6,875 bases of DNA from Bacteroidota bacterium (GCA_030631445.1 DAOVLD010000097.1:1-6875); one strand, 5' to 3'. Positions 1 through 5,538 are shown, numbered from the stretch's first letter. The notes: a model not told the origin generated them from the sequence alone. Translations and numbers: made by a program.

Positions 1-353
1 ACATCCTGGATCTCGCCCAGTTTCTGAATATTCCGTTCGGTAGTCTTGGTCTGACTATCAAGTACAGATGCCTTGAAATTATTAATTTCATTGTCTTTCT
101 TCAATTTTTCAAGTTCAATGACTCTTTGAAGATTTTCTACTTCATGCATGGTTTCACGGATATAAGCGAAATTACTTTGAAGTGCAATAATAAACAGACC
201 AAGCAAAAATAACAGGAGAAAAGGCGGTGTTTTTACTACAGCAAATCCCAGGTTTGTGTTGATAGTAATGATAAAGACATCCCAGTTAAACATGGCAAAA
301 TATAAAGATAATACCAGATAAATTGCGGGATAGAGCCAAACATACTTTTTCAT
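1..353 (-). CDS. Two-helix membrane protein with coiled coil, LapA-like (partial, C-terminus missing)
   Basis: The reading frame opens with ATG at 353 and runs off the window after 117 codons, so the C-terminus is not seen. The protein starts MKKYVWLYP. It has a hydrophobic segment at about residues 5-22, a loop of about 20 residues (NWDVFIITINTN), and a second hydrophobic segment at about 43-60 (FLLLFLLGLFIIALQ). A charged heptad-like helix rich in E, K and L follows from about residue 65 and looks like a coiled coil. This layout matches the LapA domain (lipopolysaccharide assembly protein A, inner membrane), but I see no diagnostic residue, so the family is an inference; a generic two-TM coiled-coil protein is the alternative. 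It lies 197 bp downstream of rimO on the same strand. Two TATCTTTA words (375-382 and 387-394), each one base off the Bacteroidota -7 box, could serve as its own promoter. Confidence 0.6.
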   Translation of the reverse strand, partial: MKKYVWLYPAIYLVLSLYFAMFNWDVFIITINTNLGFAVVKTPPFLLLFLLGLFIIALQSNFAYIRETMHEVENLQRVIELEKLKKDNEINNFKASVLDSQTKTTERNIQKLGEIQD

Positions 354-410
354 AGTACATATAATTTTATAGTGTAAAGATATGAATAAAGATATAAGTT
401 AAAAGCTTGC

Positions 411-521
411 CACGTGAAATGCGACGCTTGCTGTGCCTGCCCCGTAAGGAAGAATGACTGTATCGGGGTGAAATTTGAGGTACGAAAATATTTCACCAGG
501 GAAGGAGCATATTTCACTGTG
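411..521. repeat. Nested inverted-repeat (foldback) element downstream of rimO
   Basis: The outer arms are CACGTGAAATGC (411-422) and, inverted, GCATATTTCACTGTG (507-521); they agree apart from a few inserted bases. Inside lies a perfect 8-bp inverted pair, GGTGAAAT (467-474) and ATTTCACC (490-497), with a 15-nt loop. The hairpin repeat at 434-470 overlaps it. No open reading frame is present. It looks like a small non-coding palindromic element of MITE or REP type; that class is an inference. Confidence 0.5.
434..470 (+). repeat. Dispersed hairpin repeat, copy 1
   Basis: The sequence TGCCTGCCCCGTAAGGA, then a GACTGTA core, then CGGGGTG aligns almost base for base with the complement of 1920-1958. 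The stem here is CCCCG (440-444) with CGGGG (464-468). In the other copy it is CCCTG with CAGGG, a paired change that keeps the stem. The outer stem of copy 2 is not preserved here. Confidence 0.65.
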
Positions 522-553
522 GTTAAAAGTTATATGTTAAGTGTTATACGTTA
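522..553. repeat. Period-7 GTTANNN array overlapping the rimO stop
   Basis: GTTA begins at 522, 529, 536, 543 and 550, an exact 7-bp register with three variable bases between copies. The last copy includes the rimO stop codon (TAA, complement of 551-553), so the array abuts and overlaps the gene end. Confidence 0.75.
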
Positions 554-1852
554 CCAGACTTTTCCATACAGATCGAAATTATCGTAACCGGTTACAATAA
601 CATTGCAGAACTCCCCTGTTATTAACCCTTTAGCGGGTTTAATCAAAACCTCCTGGTCAACCTCAGGTGAATCGAATTCAGTTCGCCCTACGAAATAATC
701 TCCTTCATGTCTGTCAATTATCACTTTATATTTATTACCAATTATTCCCATATTCAGCTTGCTTGATATACTTTCCTGGATAGTCATAATTTCCTCTGCC
801 CTTTGCATTTTGATCTCTTTAGGAATATCATCATTAAAATGTTTGAAGCTGTATGTACCTTCTTCATGTGAATAAGTAAAAACACCCAGTCTGTCAAACC
901 TTACCTCAGATATGAATTCCTTCAATTCTGCAAAATCCTTCTTTTTCTCACCAGGATATCCGGTAAGCAGCGTTGTTCGCAGAGCGATTCCCGGAACCTC
1001 CTCCCTGATCCTGTTTATCAGTTCATAGGTTTCTTTGCCTGAAATACCCCGTCGCATTGCTTTTAGTACAGGTTCAGCAATATGCTGGAATGGGATATCA
1101 AGATAATTGCAAATATTTTCTTTGTTTTGTATTACAGGGAGAATATCTGCCGGAAAATTAGCAGGGAAAAGGTAATGTAACCTGATCCACTCAATACCAG
1201 GAACTTCAGAAAGTTGATCTATCAGATCTTTTAGTCGTTGTTCACGGTAAATATCCAGTCCATAATACGAGAGATCCTGCGATATAAGGATTAATTCCTT
1301 AACTCCATGTTCTGCAAGGAAAATAGTTTCATTTACAAGTGATTCAATAGTCCGTGATTTATGTATACCCCTGATTAAAGGAATAGAGCAAAAAGAACAT
1401 TTCCGGTCACAGCCTTCTGCGATTTTCAGGTAGGCATAATGTCCCGGGGTAACAAGGTTCCTTTCTCCAAGAAGTTCTTTACGGTATTCAGTTCCAAGCG
1501 ATTTTACGATTTGTTCAAGATTGTTTACACCAAAATACCTGTCAACCTCAGGAATTTCGTTTTTCAATTCCTCTTTATATCTCTCTGATAAGCAGCCAAT
1601 AACATATAGATTTTGAATTTCACCTTTTTCCCTTGCCCTGGCATACCGCAGAATTGTTTCTATAGATTCCTCTTTCGCATCGCTGATAAAACCGCAGGTA
1701 TTAATTATTACCGTTTGAGCATCGGTTGTCTCAGAATCATGTTCCACTATCAGGTTACCAGCATCAAGTTGTTTTAGAAGCACTTCAGAATCAACTATGT
1801 TTTTGGAACAGCCAAGTGTAATGACATTGATTTTGTTTATTGGTTTTGTCAT
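551..1852 (-). CDS. rimO: Ribosomal protein S12 methylthiotransferase RimO
   Basis: RimO is a radical-SAM enzyme that adds a methylthio group to the beta-carbon of a conserved aspartate in ribosomal protein S12, using two [4Fe-4S] clusters in the cytoplasm. The 433-residue length is typical. The N-terminal UPF0004 domain carries the three auxiliary-cluster cysteines at 15 (TLGCSKN), 53 (NTCGF) and 87 (IGCLSE). The radical-SAM motif is CDRKCSFC, with cysteines 148, 152 and 155. The C-terminal TRAM domain spans about 373-433 and ends in YGKVW. The LGCSKN form and the overall length favour RimO over the tRNA enzyme MiaB. The start at 1852 gives MTKPINKINVITLGC, with the first cysteine where the family has it. 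It follows ftsY on the same strand after a 254-bp repeat-rich spacer that holds a likely own promoter (1958-1965). All key residues are present. Confidence 0.96.
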   Translation of the reverse strand: MTKPINKINVITLGCSKNIVDSEVLLKQLDAGNLIVEHDSETTDAQTVIINTCGFISDAKEESIETILRYARAREKGEIQNLYVIGCLSERYKEELKNEIPEVDRYFGVNNLEQIVKSLGTEYRKELLGERNLVTPGHYAYLKIAEGCDRKCSFCSIPLIRGIHKSRTIESLVNETIFLAEHGVKELILISQDLSYYGLDIYREQRLKDLIDQLSEVPGIEWIRLHYLFPANFPADILPVIQNKENICNYLDIPFQHIAEPVLKAMRRGISGKETYELINRIREEVPGIALRTTLLTGYPGEKKKDFAELKEFISEVRFDRLGVFTYSHEEGTYSFKHFNDDIPKEIKMQRAEEIMTIQESISSKLNMGIIGNKYKVIIDRHEGDYFVGRTEFDSPEVDQEVLIKPAKGLITGEFCNVIVTGYDNFDLYGKVW

Positions 1853-1865
1853 CGAAATGAAAATT

Positions 1866-1891
1866 GTTACGAGTTACGAGTTACGAGTTAC
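1866..1891. repeat. Period-7 GAGTTAC array just upstream of rimO
   Basis: GTTAC begins at 1866, 1873, 1880 and 1887, with identical GAG spacers, giving four units of a 7-bp tandem repeat. It lies 13 bp before the rimO start codon, so it would be transcribed into the rimO leader. The GTTA core and 7-bp register are shared with the arrays at 522-553 and 5234-5250. Confidence 0.8.
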
Positions 1892-1917
1892 GGGTTTTGA
1901 GTCTACTCTGATTTTTT

Positions 1918-1961
1918 TTTGCCACCCTGGTACAGTCGTTCCTCCTTACAGGGCAGGCAAA
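1918..1961 (-). repeat. Dispersed hairpin repeat, copy 2, in rimO leader
   Basis: This is a two-part stem: TTTGCC (1918-1923) pairs with GGCAAA (1956-1961), and CCCTG (1925-1929) pairs with CAGGG (1949-1953), with one base against two bases between the parts. The loop is about 19 nt. Read on the minus strand it matches copy 1 at 434-470. Its minus-strand 5' end overlaps the candidate rimO -7 box, so the rimO transcript would begin within or beside this hairpin. Confidence 0.65.
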
Positions 1962-1965
1962 GATA
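1958..1965 (-). promoter_or_regulatory. Candidate rimO promoter, -7 box TATCTTTG
   Basis: TATCTTTG is a perfect match to the Bacteroidota -7 consensus TAnnTTTG, reading toward rimO. A clear TTG is missing at the -33 position; only a T-rich stretch is there. Transcription would start near 1950-1955, leaving a leader of about 100 nt that contains most of the hairpin and the GAGTTAC array. Confidence 0.5.
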
Positions 1966-1998
1966 CACAAAAGTTAAGGTAGTGAAAATAGGCCCTTT

Positions 1999-2032
1999 GT
2001 GGTTTTTTGTGACTTAGTGATTTAGTGGCATT
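1999..2032. repeat. Short GTGRYTTA-type repeats between ftsY and rimO
   Basis: GTGGTTTTTT, GTGACTTA, GTGATTTA and GTGGCATT follow each other at 8-10 bp spacing. This is a looser relative of the phased arrays elsewhere in the window. No coding potential or terminator was recognised in this spacer. Confidence 0.4.
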
Positions 2033-2106
2033 TTCTTTTTTTGACTTCTCGGAGCGGACTCAATAATTAAAGTACAAACTTCATTTTTTCATTATTGCTC
2101 CTGAAA

Positions 2107-3060
2107 TTACATTGAGAAAAGCGAATCCACAAATTCTTTCTTATTAAAAACCTGTATATCATCCAAACCTTCGCCAATCCCGATATACCGCACAGGTATA
2201 TTAAACTGATCGGAGATCCCAATTACAACACCACCTTTAGCAGTTCCATCAAGTTTGGTAAGTGCTATGGCATTAACTTCAGTAACTCTTATGAATTGGC
2301 GGGTTTGTTCAAAAGCATTTTGCCCTGTTGAACCATCCAGTACAAGTAATATTTCATGCGGGGCATCAGGTATGATTTTTTGCATCACACGCCGGATTTT
2401 AGCCAGTTCATCCATGAGCGCTGATCTGTTATGAAGTCGTCCCGCAGTATCAATTAAAACAATATCAATCTCCTTTGACAGCGCGGAACTAAGCGTATCA
2501 TAAGCAACAGAAGCAGGATCGGAACCCATTTTTTGTTTTACCATATCAACCCCTGCCCTTTCTGCCCATATCTGTAGTTGATCAACAGCAGCAGCACGAT
2601 AAGTATCAGCAGCTCCCAGCAGTACTTTCTTTCCTGACTTCCTGAACTGGTATGCAAGCTTGGCAATGGTTGTCGTTTTTCCCACACCATTAACTCCCAC
2701 AACCATAATAACATATGGCTTCTTATTTGAAGTAACGGAGAAATCATCCGAGTTATCCGATCTGTTTTCTTCAAGGAGTGCTTCAATTTCCTCCTTCAGT
2801 ATTATATTTAGTTCACTAGTGTTCAGGTATTTATCTTTTGCTACCCGTTTTTCAATTCTTTCAATAATCTTGATAGTAGTATCAACTCCCACATCGGAAC
2901 TTATAAGGACCTCTTCAAGATTATCCAGAACTGTGTCATCAACTCTTGATTTACCAACAGCTACTCTGGACAGTTTTTTAAACACACTTTCCTTGGTCTT
3001 TTCCAGACCTTTATCAAGATTTTCTTTTTTCTCTTTTGAAAAAATCCCAAATACTGCCAT
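2107..3060 (-). CDS. ftsY: Signal recognition particle receptor FtsY
   Basis: FtsY is the SRP receptor GTPase. It binds Ffh on ribosomes making membrane proteins, and both hydrolyse GTP to hand the nascent chain to the Sec translocon at the inner membrane. At 317 residues this is the short form without the long acidic A domain of E. coli FtsY. An N-domain helical bundle spans about 20-100. The G domain has the P-loop GVNGVGKT (122-129), the insertion-box motif DTYRAAAVDQL (152-162), DTAGR (204-208), TKLDGTAKGG (268-277) and the closing GIGEGLDDIQVF (294-305). DTYRAAA, and C-terminal GEGLDD in place of an Ffh-type M domain, identify FtsY. The basic N-terminal stretch (KEKKENLDKGLEKTK) is a plausible membrane-contact helix. 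It follows the ribosomal-protein operon but lies beyond a strong terminator; I found no clear -7 box of its own. Confidence 0.96.
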   Translation of the reverse strand: MAVFGIFSKEKKENLDKGLEKTKESVFKKLSRVAVGKSRVDDTVLDNLEEVLISSDVGVDTTIKIIERIEKRVAKDKYLNTSELNIILKEEIEALLEENRSDNSDDFSVTSNKKPYVIMVVGVNGVGKTTTIAKLAYQFRKSGKKVLLGAADTYRAAAVDQLQIWAERAGVDMVKQKMGSDPASVAYDTLSSALSKEIDIVLIDTAGRLHNRSALMDELAKIRRVMQKIIPDAPHEILLVLDGSTGQNAFEQTRQFIRVTEVNAIALTKLDGTAKGGVVIGISDQFNIPVRYIGIGEGLDDIQVFNKKEFVDSLFSM

Positions 3061-3079
3061 TTTGCCTTGACTTTAAAAG

Positions 3080-3120
3080 AAGTGACTAAAGTTATAAGTG
3101 ACTAAAGTGACTAAAGTTAA
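3080..3120 (+). repeat. AAGTGACTA nonamer array mixed with AAGTTAN heptads
   Basis: The units in order are AAGTGACTA (3080), AAGTTAT (3089), AAGTGACTA (3096), AAGTGACTA (3105) and AAGTTAA (3114), with no bases between them. The array lies 20 bp before the ftsY start. The same nonamer, with C for A at one position, recurs on the minus strand at 6599-6682. Confidence 0.75.
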
Positions 3121-3138
3121 AACTTCTTCTCAACTTTT

Positions 3139-3162
3139 TATGCTGAGCGTAGCCGAAGCATA
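3139..3162. repeat. Palindromic element with GAGCGTAGCCGA core
   Basis: TATGCT (3139-3144) and AGCATA (3157-3162) form a 6-bp inverted pair around GAGCGTAGCCGA. The core resembles the CTTCGACTACGCTCAG-type palindromes I know as scattered intergenic repeats in Bacteroidota genomes. It lies between the terminator and ftsY and has no T-tract, so it is not a terminator. Confidence 0.5.
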
Positions 3163-3204
3163 GTTTCACTTTAAGTACTGATTAGTTACAATAATTTAGT
3201 AATT

Positions 3205-3238
3205 AAAAAAAAAGCTTCCCTCCTGAAGGAAGAAAGCT
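3205..3238 (-). terminator. Rho-independent terminator of the rpmB-rpmG-bL38 operon
   Basis: Read on the minus strand, an 11-bp stem begins AGCTTTCTTCC (3238-3228), has a TTCA loop (3227-3224), and closes with GGAGGGAAGCT (3223-3213). All 11 positions pair if two G-U pairs are allowed. A run of nine T follows (the last stem base and 3212-3205). It lies 28 bp past the bL38 stop codon. It has no T-tract in the other direction, so it acts only on minus-strand transcription. Confidence 0.88.
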
Positions 3239-3266
3239 AATATTAATAGATAACAAAACCTTATTA

Positions 3267-3422
3267 TTATTTTCTGGCGAAAAAATCCTGAATATGGTCA
3301 TCATGAACTATCTCTTCCTTGAAATAGTATGCTCCGGTTTTTTCTGATTTCACCATTTTTATACACTTTGTGAAATTTTTACCCTTCCCTGTCTTTAGTG
3401 TTGCTACAACTTTCTTTGCCAT
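3267..3422 (-). CDS. Bacteroidota-specific ribosomal protein bL38 (DUF4295)
   Basis: This small gene encodes 51 residues, beginning MAKKVVATLKTGKGKNFTK and ending DDHIQDFFARK. The sequence is highly basic, as expected for an rRNA-binding protein. Sequence and position (after rpmG, before ftsY) match the DUF4295 family, which occurs in Bacteroidota. From memory, the Flavobacterium johnsoniae ribosome structure showed a new large-subunit protein named bL38, which I believe is this family; the identification with DUF4295 is recalled, not checked. The ATG at 3422 lies 11 bp after the rpmG stop and the product begins MAKK like rpmG, so one mRNA is likely. The stop is followed by the operon terminator. 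No Shine-Dalgarno sequence precedes the start. Confidence 0.9.
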   Translation of the reverse strand: MAKKVVATLKTGKGKNFTKCIKMVKSEKTGAYYFKEEIVHDDHIQDFFARK

Positions 3423-3433
3423 ATCGTGGATAT

Positions 3434-3616
3434 TTATTTTATTTCTTTATGAATAGTATATTTCTTTAGGATCGGATTAAATTTCTTCAATTCAAGCCGA
3501 TCAGGAGTATTTTTACGATTCTTGGTAGTTATGTACCTTGATGTTCCGGGTTTACCACTATCCTTATGTTCTGTACATTCAAGAATAACCTGAACCCTGT
3601 TTCCTTTCTTTGCCAT
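3434..3616 (-). CDS. rpmG: 50S ribosomal protein L33 (bL33), zinc-free form
   Basis: L33 is a small large-subunit protein near the ribosomal E site. The 60-residue product begins [18 protein letters not shown] and contains the family motifs [21 protein letters not shown] (about 25-45) and [13 protein letters not shown]. There is one cysteine (residue 14) in place of the two CxxC pairs, so it is the C-minus form that does not bind zinc. It starts 11 bp after the rpmB stop. An AGGAG lies only two bases before the ATG, which is too close for normal anti-Shine-Dalgarno pairing, in keeping with the weak use of that signal in Bacteroidota. Confidence 0.96.
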   Translation of the reverse strand: MAKKGNRVQVILECTEHKDSGKPGTSRYITTKNRKNTPDRLELKKFNPILKKYTIHKEIK

Positions 3617-3627
3617 TTCTCCTTTTT

Positions 3628-3870
3628 TTAGTATTTGCCAATATAACCCTTTGCTTTAGCCCCTTTCAAAGCTGCAGAGATTCCTATTTTGTTTATCAGT
3701 CGGATACCCTGAGTTGAGACAATAAGTGAAACCCAGCGGTCTTCATCAGGCAGAAAAAACTTCTTTTTCAAAAGATTCGGGTAAAACTTTCTTTTCACCC
3801 TGTTATTGGCATGAGAAACACTATTCCCGACCATTACCTTCTTACCCGTAACCTGACATTTTCTTGCCAT
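3628..3870 (-). CDS. rpmB: 50S ribosomal protein L28 (bL28)
   Basis: L28 is a large-subunit protein bound to 23S rRNA. The 80-residue product begins [23 protein letters not shown], the conserved L28 N-terminus, and continues with [20 protein letters not shown] and a C-terminal S-T-Q-G-I-R segment that anchors the family. Length is normal for Bacteroidota L28. It is the first gene of an operon with rpmG and bL38 (11-bp gaps each) and lies 103 bp from cinA, enough room for its own promoter. Confidence 0.97.
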   Translation of the reverse strand: MARKCQVTGKKVMVGNSVSHANNRVKRKFYPNLLKKKFFLPDEDRWVSLIVSTQGIRLINKIGISAALKGAKAKGYIGKY

Positions 3871-3915
3871 GACAATTGGTTTTTTTCTTATTAAATATTA
3901 TCTAAAAACAGAGCG

Positions 3916-3946
3916 CAAATTACGTGATTATTCTTGAATTAATCAA
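3916..3946 (-). promoter_or_regulatory. Candidate promoter of the rpmB-rpmG-bL38 operon
   Basis: On the minus strand, TTG (3946-3944) is followed after 21 bases by TAATTTG (3922-3916), which is the Bacteroidota -7 box with one spacer base fewer. The start would fall near 3909, giving a leader of about 40 nt before the rpmB ATG. The spacing suits the -33/-7 pair; the shortened -7 box lowers confidence. Confidence 0.45.
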
Positions 3947-3973
3947 AAAAAATCTGAATTTTTTTTAACCATT

Positions 3974-5227
3974 TTACAAATGCTCAAGCTCCCCTTTAAC
4001 ATATTGTCTTAGAAGGTTTAACGCTGCCAGAGTTGACCTTCTGATATTGAGTATCCTGTTATTGCCAAATATATATTTTCTCGAATAAGTCCCTTTTTTA
4101 CCTGCGACAGCGATCCATACAGTGCCAACAGGTTTTTCCGTAGTACCTCCCGCCGGGCCGGCAATACCGGATGTAGCTATTGAATAACCTGTACCAAAAC
4201 GTTCTCTCACCCCCTGTGCCATCTGTTCTACAACCTGGCGGCTTACAGCGCCCTCTTTTTCAAGGGTTGCAGAATTTACTCCCAATTCTTTTTCCTTTAT
4301 CCTGTTTGAATATGCTACAACAGAACCGATGAAATATTCAGAACTTCCGGGAACAGTTGTAATTTGATGAGCTATCATTCCTCCCGTACAACTTTCAGCA
4401 GTACAAAGCGTTTCACCTTTTTCTTTAAGTAATACTCCAATGCTTTTCTCCAATGAATCATCCTGTTCACCGAAAATATACTTTGGAATGATCTTATAAA
4501 GCTTGTCAATTTCCATATCTATCATTTTCTTAATTCTCTCTTCCCTGTCTCCCCTGCCTGTTAATCTAAGTTTAATTACTCCTTCAGTTGGCAGATATGC
4601 CAGTTTAATCTCCGGTGGTAATTGATCCTCAAAATTTGAAAGTATTTCGGCAAGCTTTGCCTCAAAAGTCCCGTATGTAAGTATGTTCCTGTGAATAATT
4701 ACGGGTGTTTTGAAATACTGACTGATAGATGGAAGGATCTGTTTCGTCATAAGCTCCTTCATCTCATATGGCACGCCGGGCATTGAAATTACTACTTTTC
4801 TATTCAGCTCAAACCACATAGCAGGAGCTGTACCCGCGTAGTTGATAAATATATTGGCTCTTTCCGGTACATCGGCTTGTTTCCTGTTCAGGTCATTCAT
4901 TGGTATTGACCTCTTTTTCAGCATCTTCTCAATCTGGTCGTATACTTTTTTGTTTCGTACCAGAGAGCTATTAAAATATTCTGTAAGCGTATATTTTGTT
5001 ATGTCATCCCTGGTTGGGCCGAGACCTCCGGTTATCAGCACAAGCTCTGTACGTTTTAAAGCGTCATTTAAGGCATTAACAATATGATTTTTATCGTCGG
5101 ATATAGTTGATATCTGGTAAACTTCAATGCCAATTTTGTTCAATTCCAGCCCCATCCAAGCTGCATTTGAGTTAACAGTCTGGCCTATAAGCAGTTCATC
5201 GCCAATGGTAATTATTTCTGCATACAT
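3974..5227 (-). CDS. cinA: CinA: nicotinamide-nucleotide amidohydrolase with N-terminal MoCF/COG1058 domain
   Basis: The full-length 417-residue CinA has two domains. The N-terminal molybdopterin-binding-like domain (about 1-170) carries GDELLIGQTVNSN (9-21) and TGGLGPTRDD (66-75); in studied members it is an ADP-ribose pyrophosphatase. The C-terminal PncC domain (about 260-417) carries TAESCTGG (276-283) with the catalytic serine region, and SGIAGPAGGTTEKPVGTVW (353-371); it deamidates NMN to nicotinate mononucleotide in NAD recycling. Which activities this copy has is inferred from the family. The competence-inducible name comes from Gram-positive relatives and no competence role is implied here. 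The start at 5227 gives MYAEIITIGDELL, the normal family N-terminus. It lies 160 bp after a tRNA-Gly and just behind a GTTANNN array that begins four bases upstream of the ATG region. All motifs are intact. Confidence 0.95.
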   Translation of the reverse strand: MYAEIITIGDELLIGQTVNSNAAWMGLELNKIGIEVYQISTISDDKNHIVNALNDALKRTELVLITGGLGPTRDDITKYTLTEYFNSSLVRNKKVYDQIEKMLKKRSIPMNDLNRKQADVPERANIFINYAGTAPAMWFELNRKVVISMPGVPYEMKELMTKQILPSISQYFKTPVIIHRNILTYGTFEAKLAEILSNFEDQLPPEIKLAYLPTEGVIKLRLTGRGDREERIKKMIDMEIDKLYKIIPKYIFGEQDDSLEKSIGVLLKEKGETLCTAESCTGGMIAHQITTVPGSSEYFIGSVVAYSNRIKEKELGVNSATLEKEGAVSRQVVEQMAQGVRERFGTGYSIATSGIAGPAGGTTEKPVGTVWIAVAGKKGTYSRKYIFGNNRILNIRRSTLAALNLLRQYVKGELEHL

Positions 5228-5233
5228 ATGCTG

Positions 5234-5250
5234 GTTACTGGTTACTGGTT
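5234..5250. repeat. Period-7 TGGTTAC array just upstream of cinA
   Basis: GTTA begins at 5234 and 5241, and a degenerate GTT at 5248, keeping the 7-bp register with CTG spacers. It abuts the cinA start region, as the GAGTTAC array does at rimO. Confidence 0.6.
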
Positions 5251-5290
5251 CTCAGAAATTGTGATGTAGTGATCAGGTAATGAGGTGATT

Positions 5291-5383
5291 TCTTCATTCT
5301 TTACTTTTAACTTTATAACTTTCAACTTCTTCACTCTTCATTCTTCCCTTTTGACTTTATAACTTTCAACTTTCAACTTCTTC
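5291..5383. repeat. Imperfect 42/49-bp direct tandem repeat between tRNA-Gly and cinA
   Basis: Copy A (5291-5332) and copy B (5335-5383) both begin TCTTCATTCT and share ACTTTATAACTTTCAAC. They differ at three bases, and copy B has one extra TTTCAAC heptad, which accounts for the 7-bp length difference. On the minus strand the words include GTTGAAA, GTTATAAA and GTTAAAA, related to the GTTANNN arrays. The repeat begins four bases past the tRNA 3' end. Confidence 0.8.
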
Positions 5384-5387
5384 TTTG

Positions 5388-5460
5388 AGCGGCAAACCGG
5401 TTTCGAACCGGCGACCTTCAGCTTGGGAAGCTGACGCTCTACCTACTGAGCTACTGCCGC
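5388..5460 (-). tRNA. tRNA-Gly (anticodon CCC)
   Basis: A complete cloverleaf reads on the minus strand. The acceptor strand GCGGCAG (5460-5454) pairs with TTGCCGC (5395-5389), the last pair being G-U. The D arm is GCTC/GAGC. The anticodon stem TCAGC/GCTGA closes loop TTCCCAA (5429-5423) with anticodon CCC at 5427-5425, reading GGG glycine codons. The T stem GCCGG/CCGGT (one G-U pair) carries the TTCGAAA loop. U73 is the discriminator, as usual for bacterial tRNA-Gly, and CCA is not encoded. It lies 22 bp after a broken tRNA-Gly relative. Confidence 0.95.
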
Positions 5461-5487
5461 TAACAACTTCTTATTTCAATGATCGAA

Positions 5488-5508
5488 TGCTGACGCTTGC
5501 GGTCAGCA
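5488..5508. repeat. Palindromic element in tRNA-Gly relic, TGCTGAC stem
   Basis: TGCTGAC (5488-5494) and GTCAGCA (5502-5508) form a perfect 7-bp stem around GCTTGCG. Its GACGCTTGC word recurs at 423-431 inside the foldback element near rimO, and the flanks stay similar on the minus strand (GCAAGCGTC followed by GCATT, with one extra A here). This supports a dispersed repeat rather than original tRNA sequence. Confidence 0.6.
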
Positions 5509-5522
5509 CCCTCAGCTTGGGA

Positions 5523-5538
5523 TCCGCCAGCTGGCGGA
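5523..5538. repeat. Perfect 16-bp palindrome in tRNA-Gly relic
   Basis: TCCGCCAG is followed directly by its reverse complement CTGGCGGA. Flanking GGGA (5519-5522) and TCCC (5540-5543) extend the stem to 10 bp with one bulged C and an AGCT loop. It occupies the place of the anticodon 5' stem of the tRNA. Confidence 0.75.

Noticed and set aside
434..1961. Inverted repeats around rimO as a composite transposon
   Set aside because: No transposase or target-site duplication was seen, and rimO sits in its conserved Bacteroidota context, so it has not recently moved as cargo.
1797..1982. 61-codon plus-strand reading frame upstream of rimO
   Set aside because: It translates the rimO start antisense, the GAGTTAC array and the hairpin repeat; repeat-derived, with no recognisable protein features.
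2660..3070. 136-codon plus-strand reading frame opposite ftsY
   Set aside because: It lies fully antisense to ftsY, which has all its GTPase motifs; the frame is a shadow of a conserved gene.
3139..3162. Palindrome before ftsY as a second terminator
   Set aside because: There is no following T-tract on the minus strand and the stem is only 6 bp; it fits a dispersed repeat better.
3616..3622. AGGAG before rpmG as a functional Shine-Dalgarno site
   Set aside because: It ends only two bases before the ATG, outside the usual spacing, and other starts in the window lack such a site.
3945..3966. A8-TCTGAA-T8 hairpin after cinA as an intrinsic terminator
   Set aside because: The stem is only A-T pairs with no G-C, and it overlaps the candidate -33 TTG of the rpmB promoter; weak support as a terminator.
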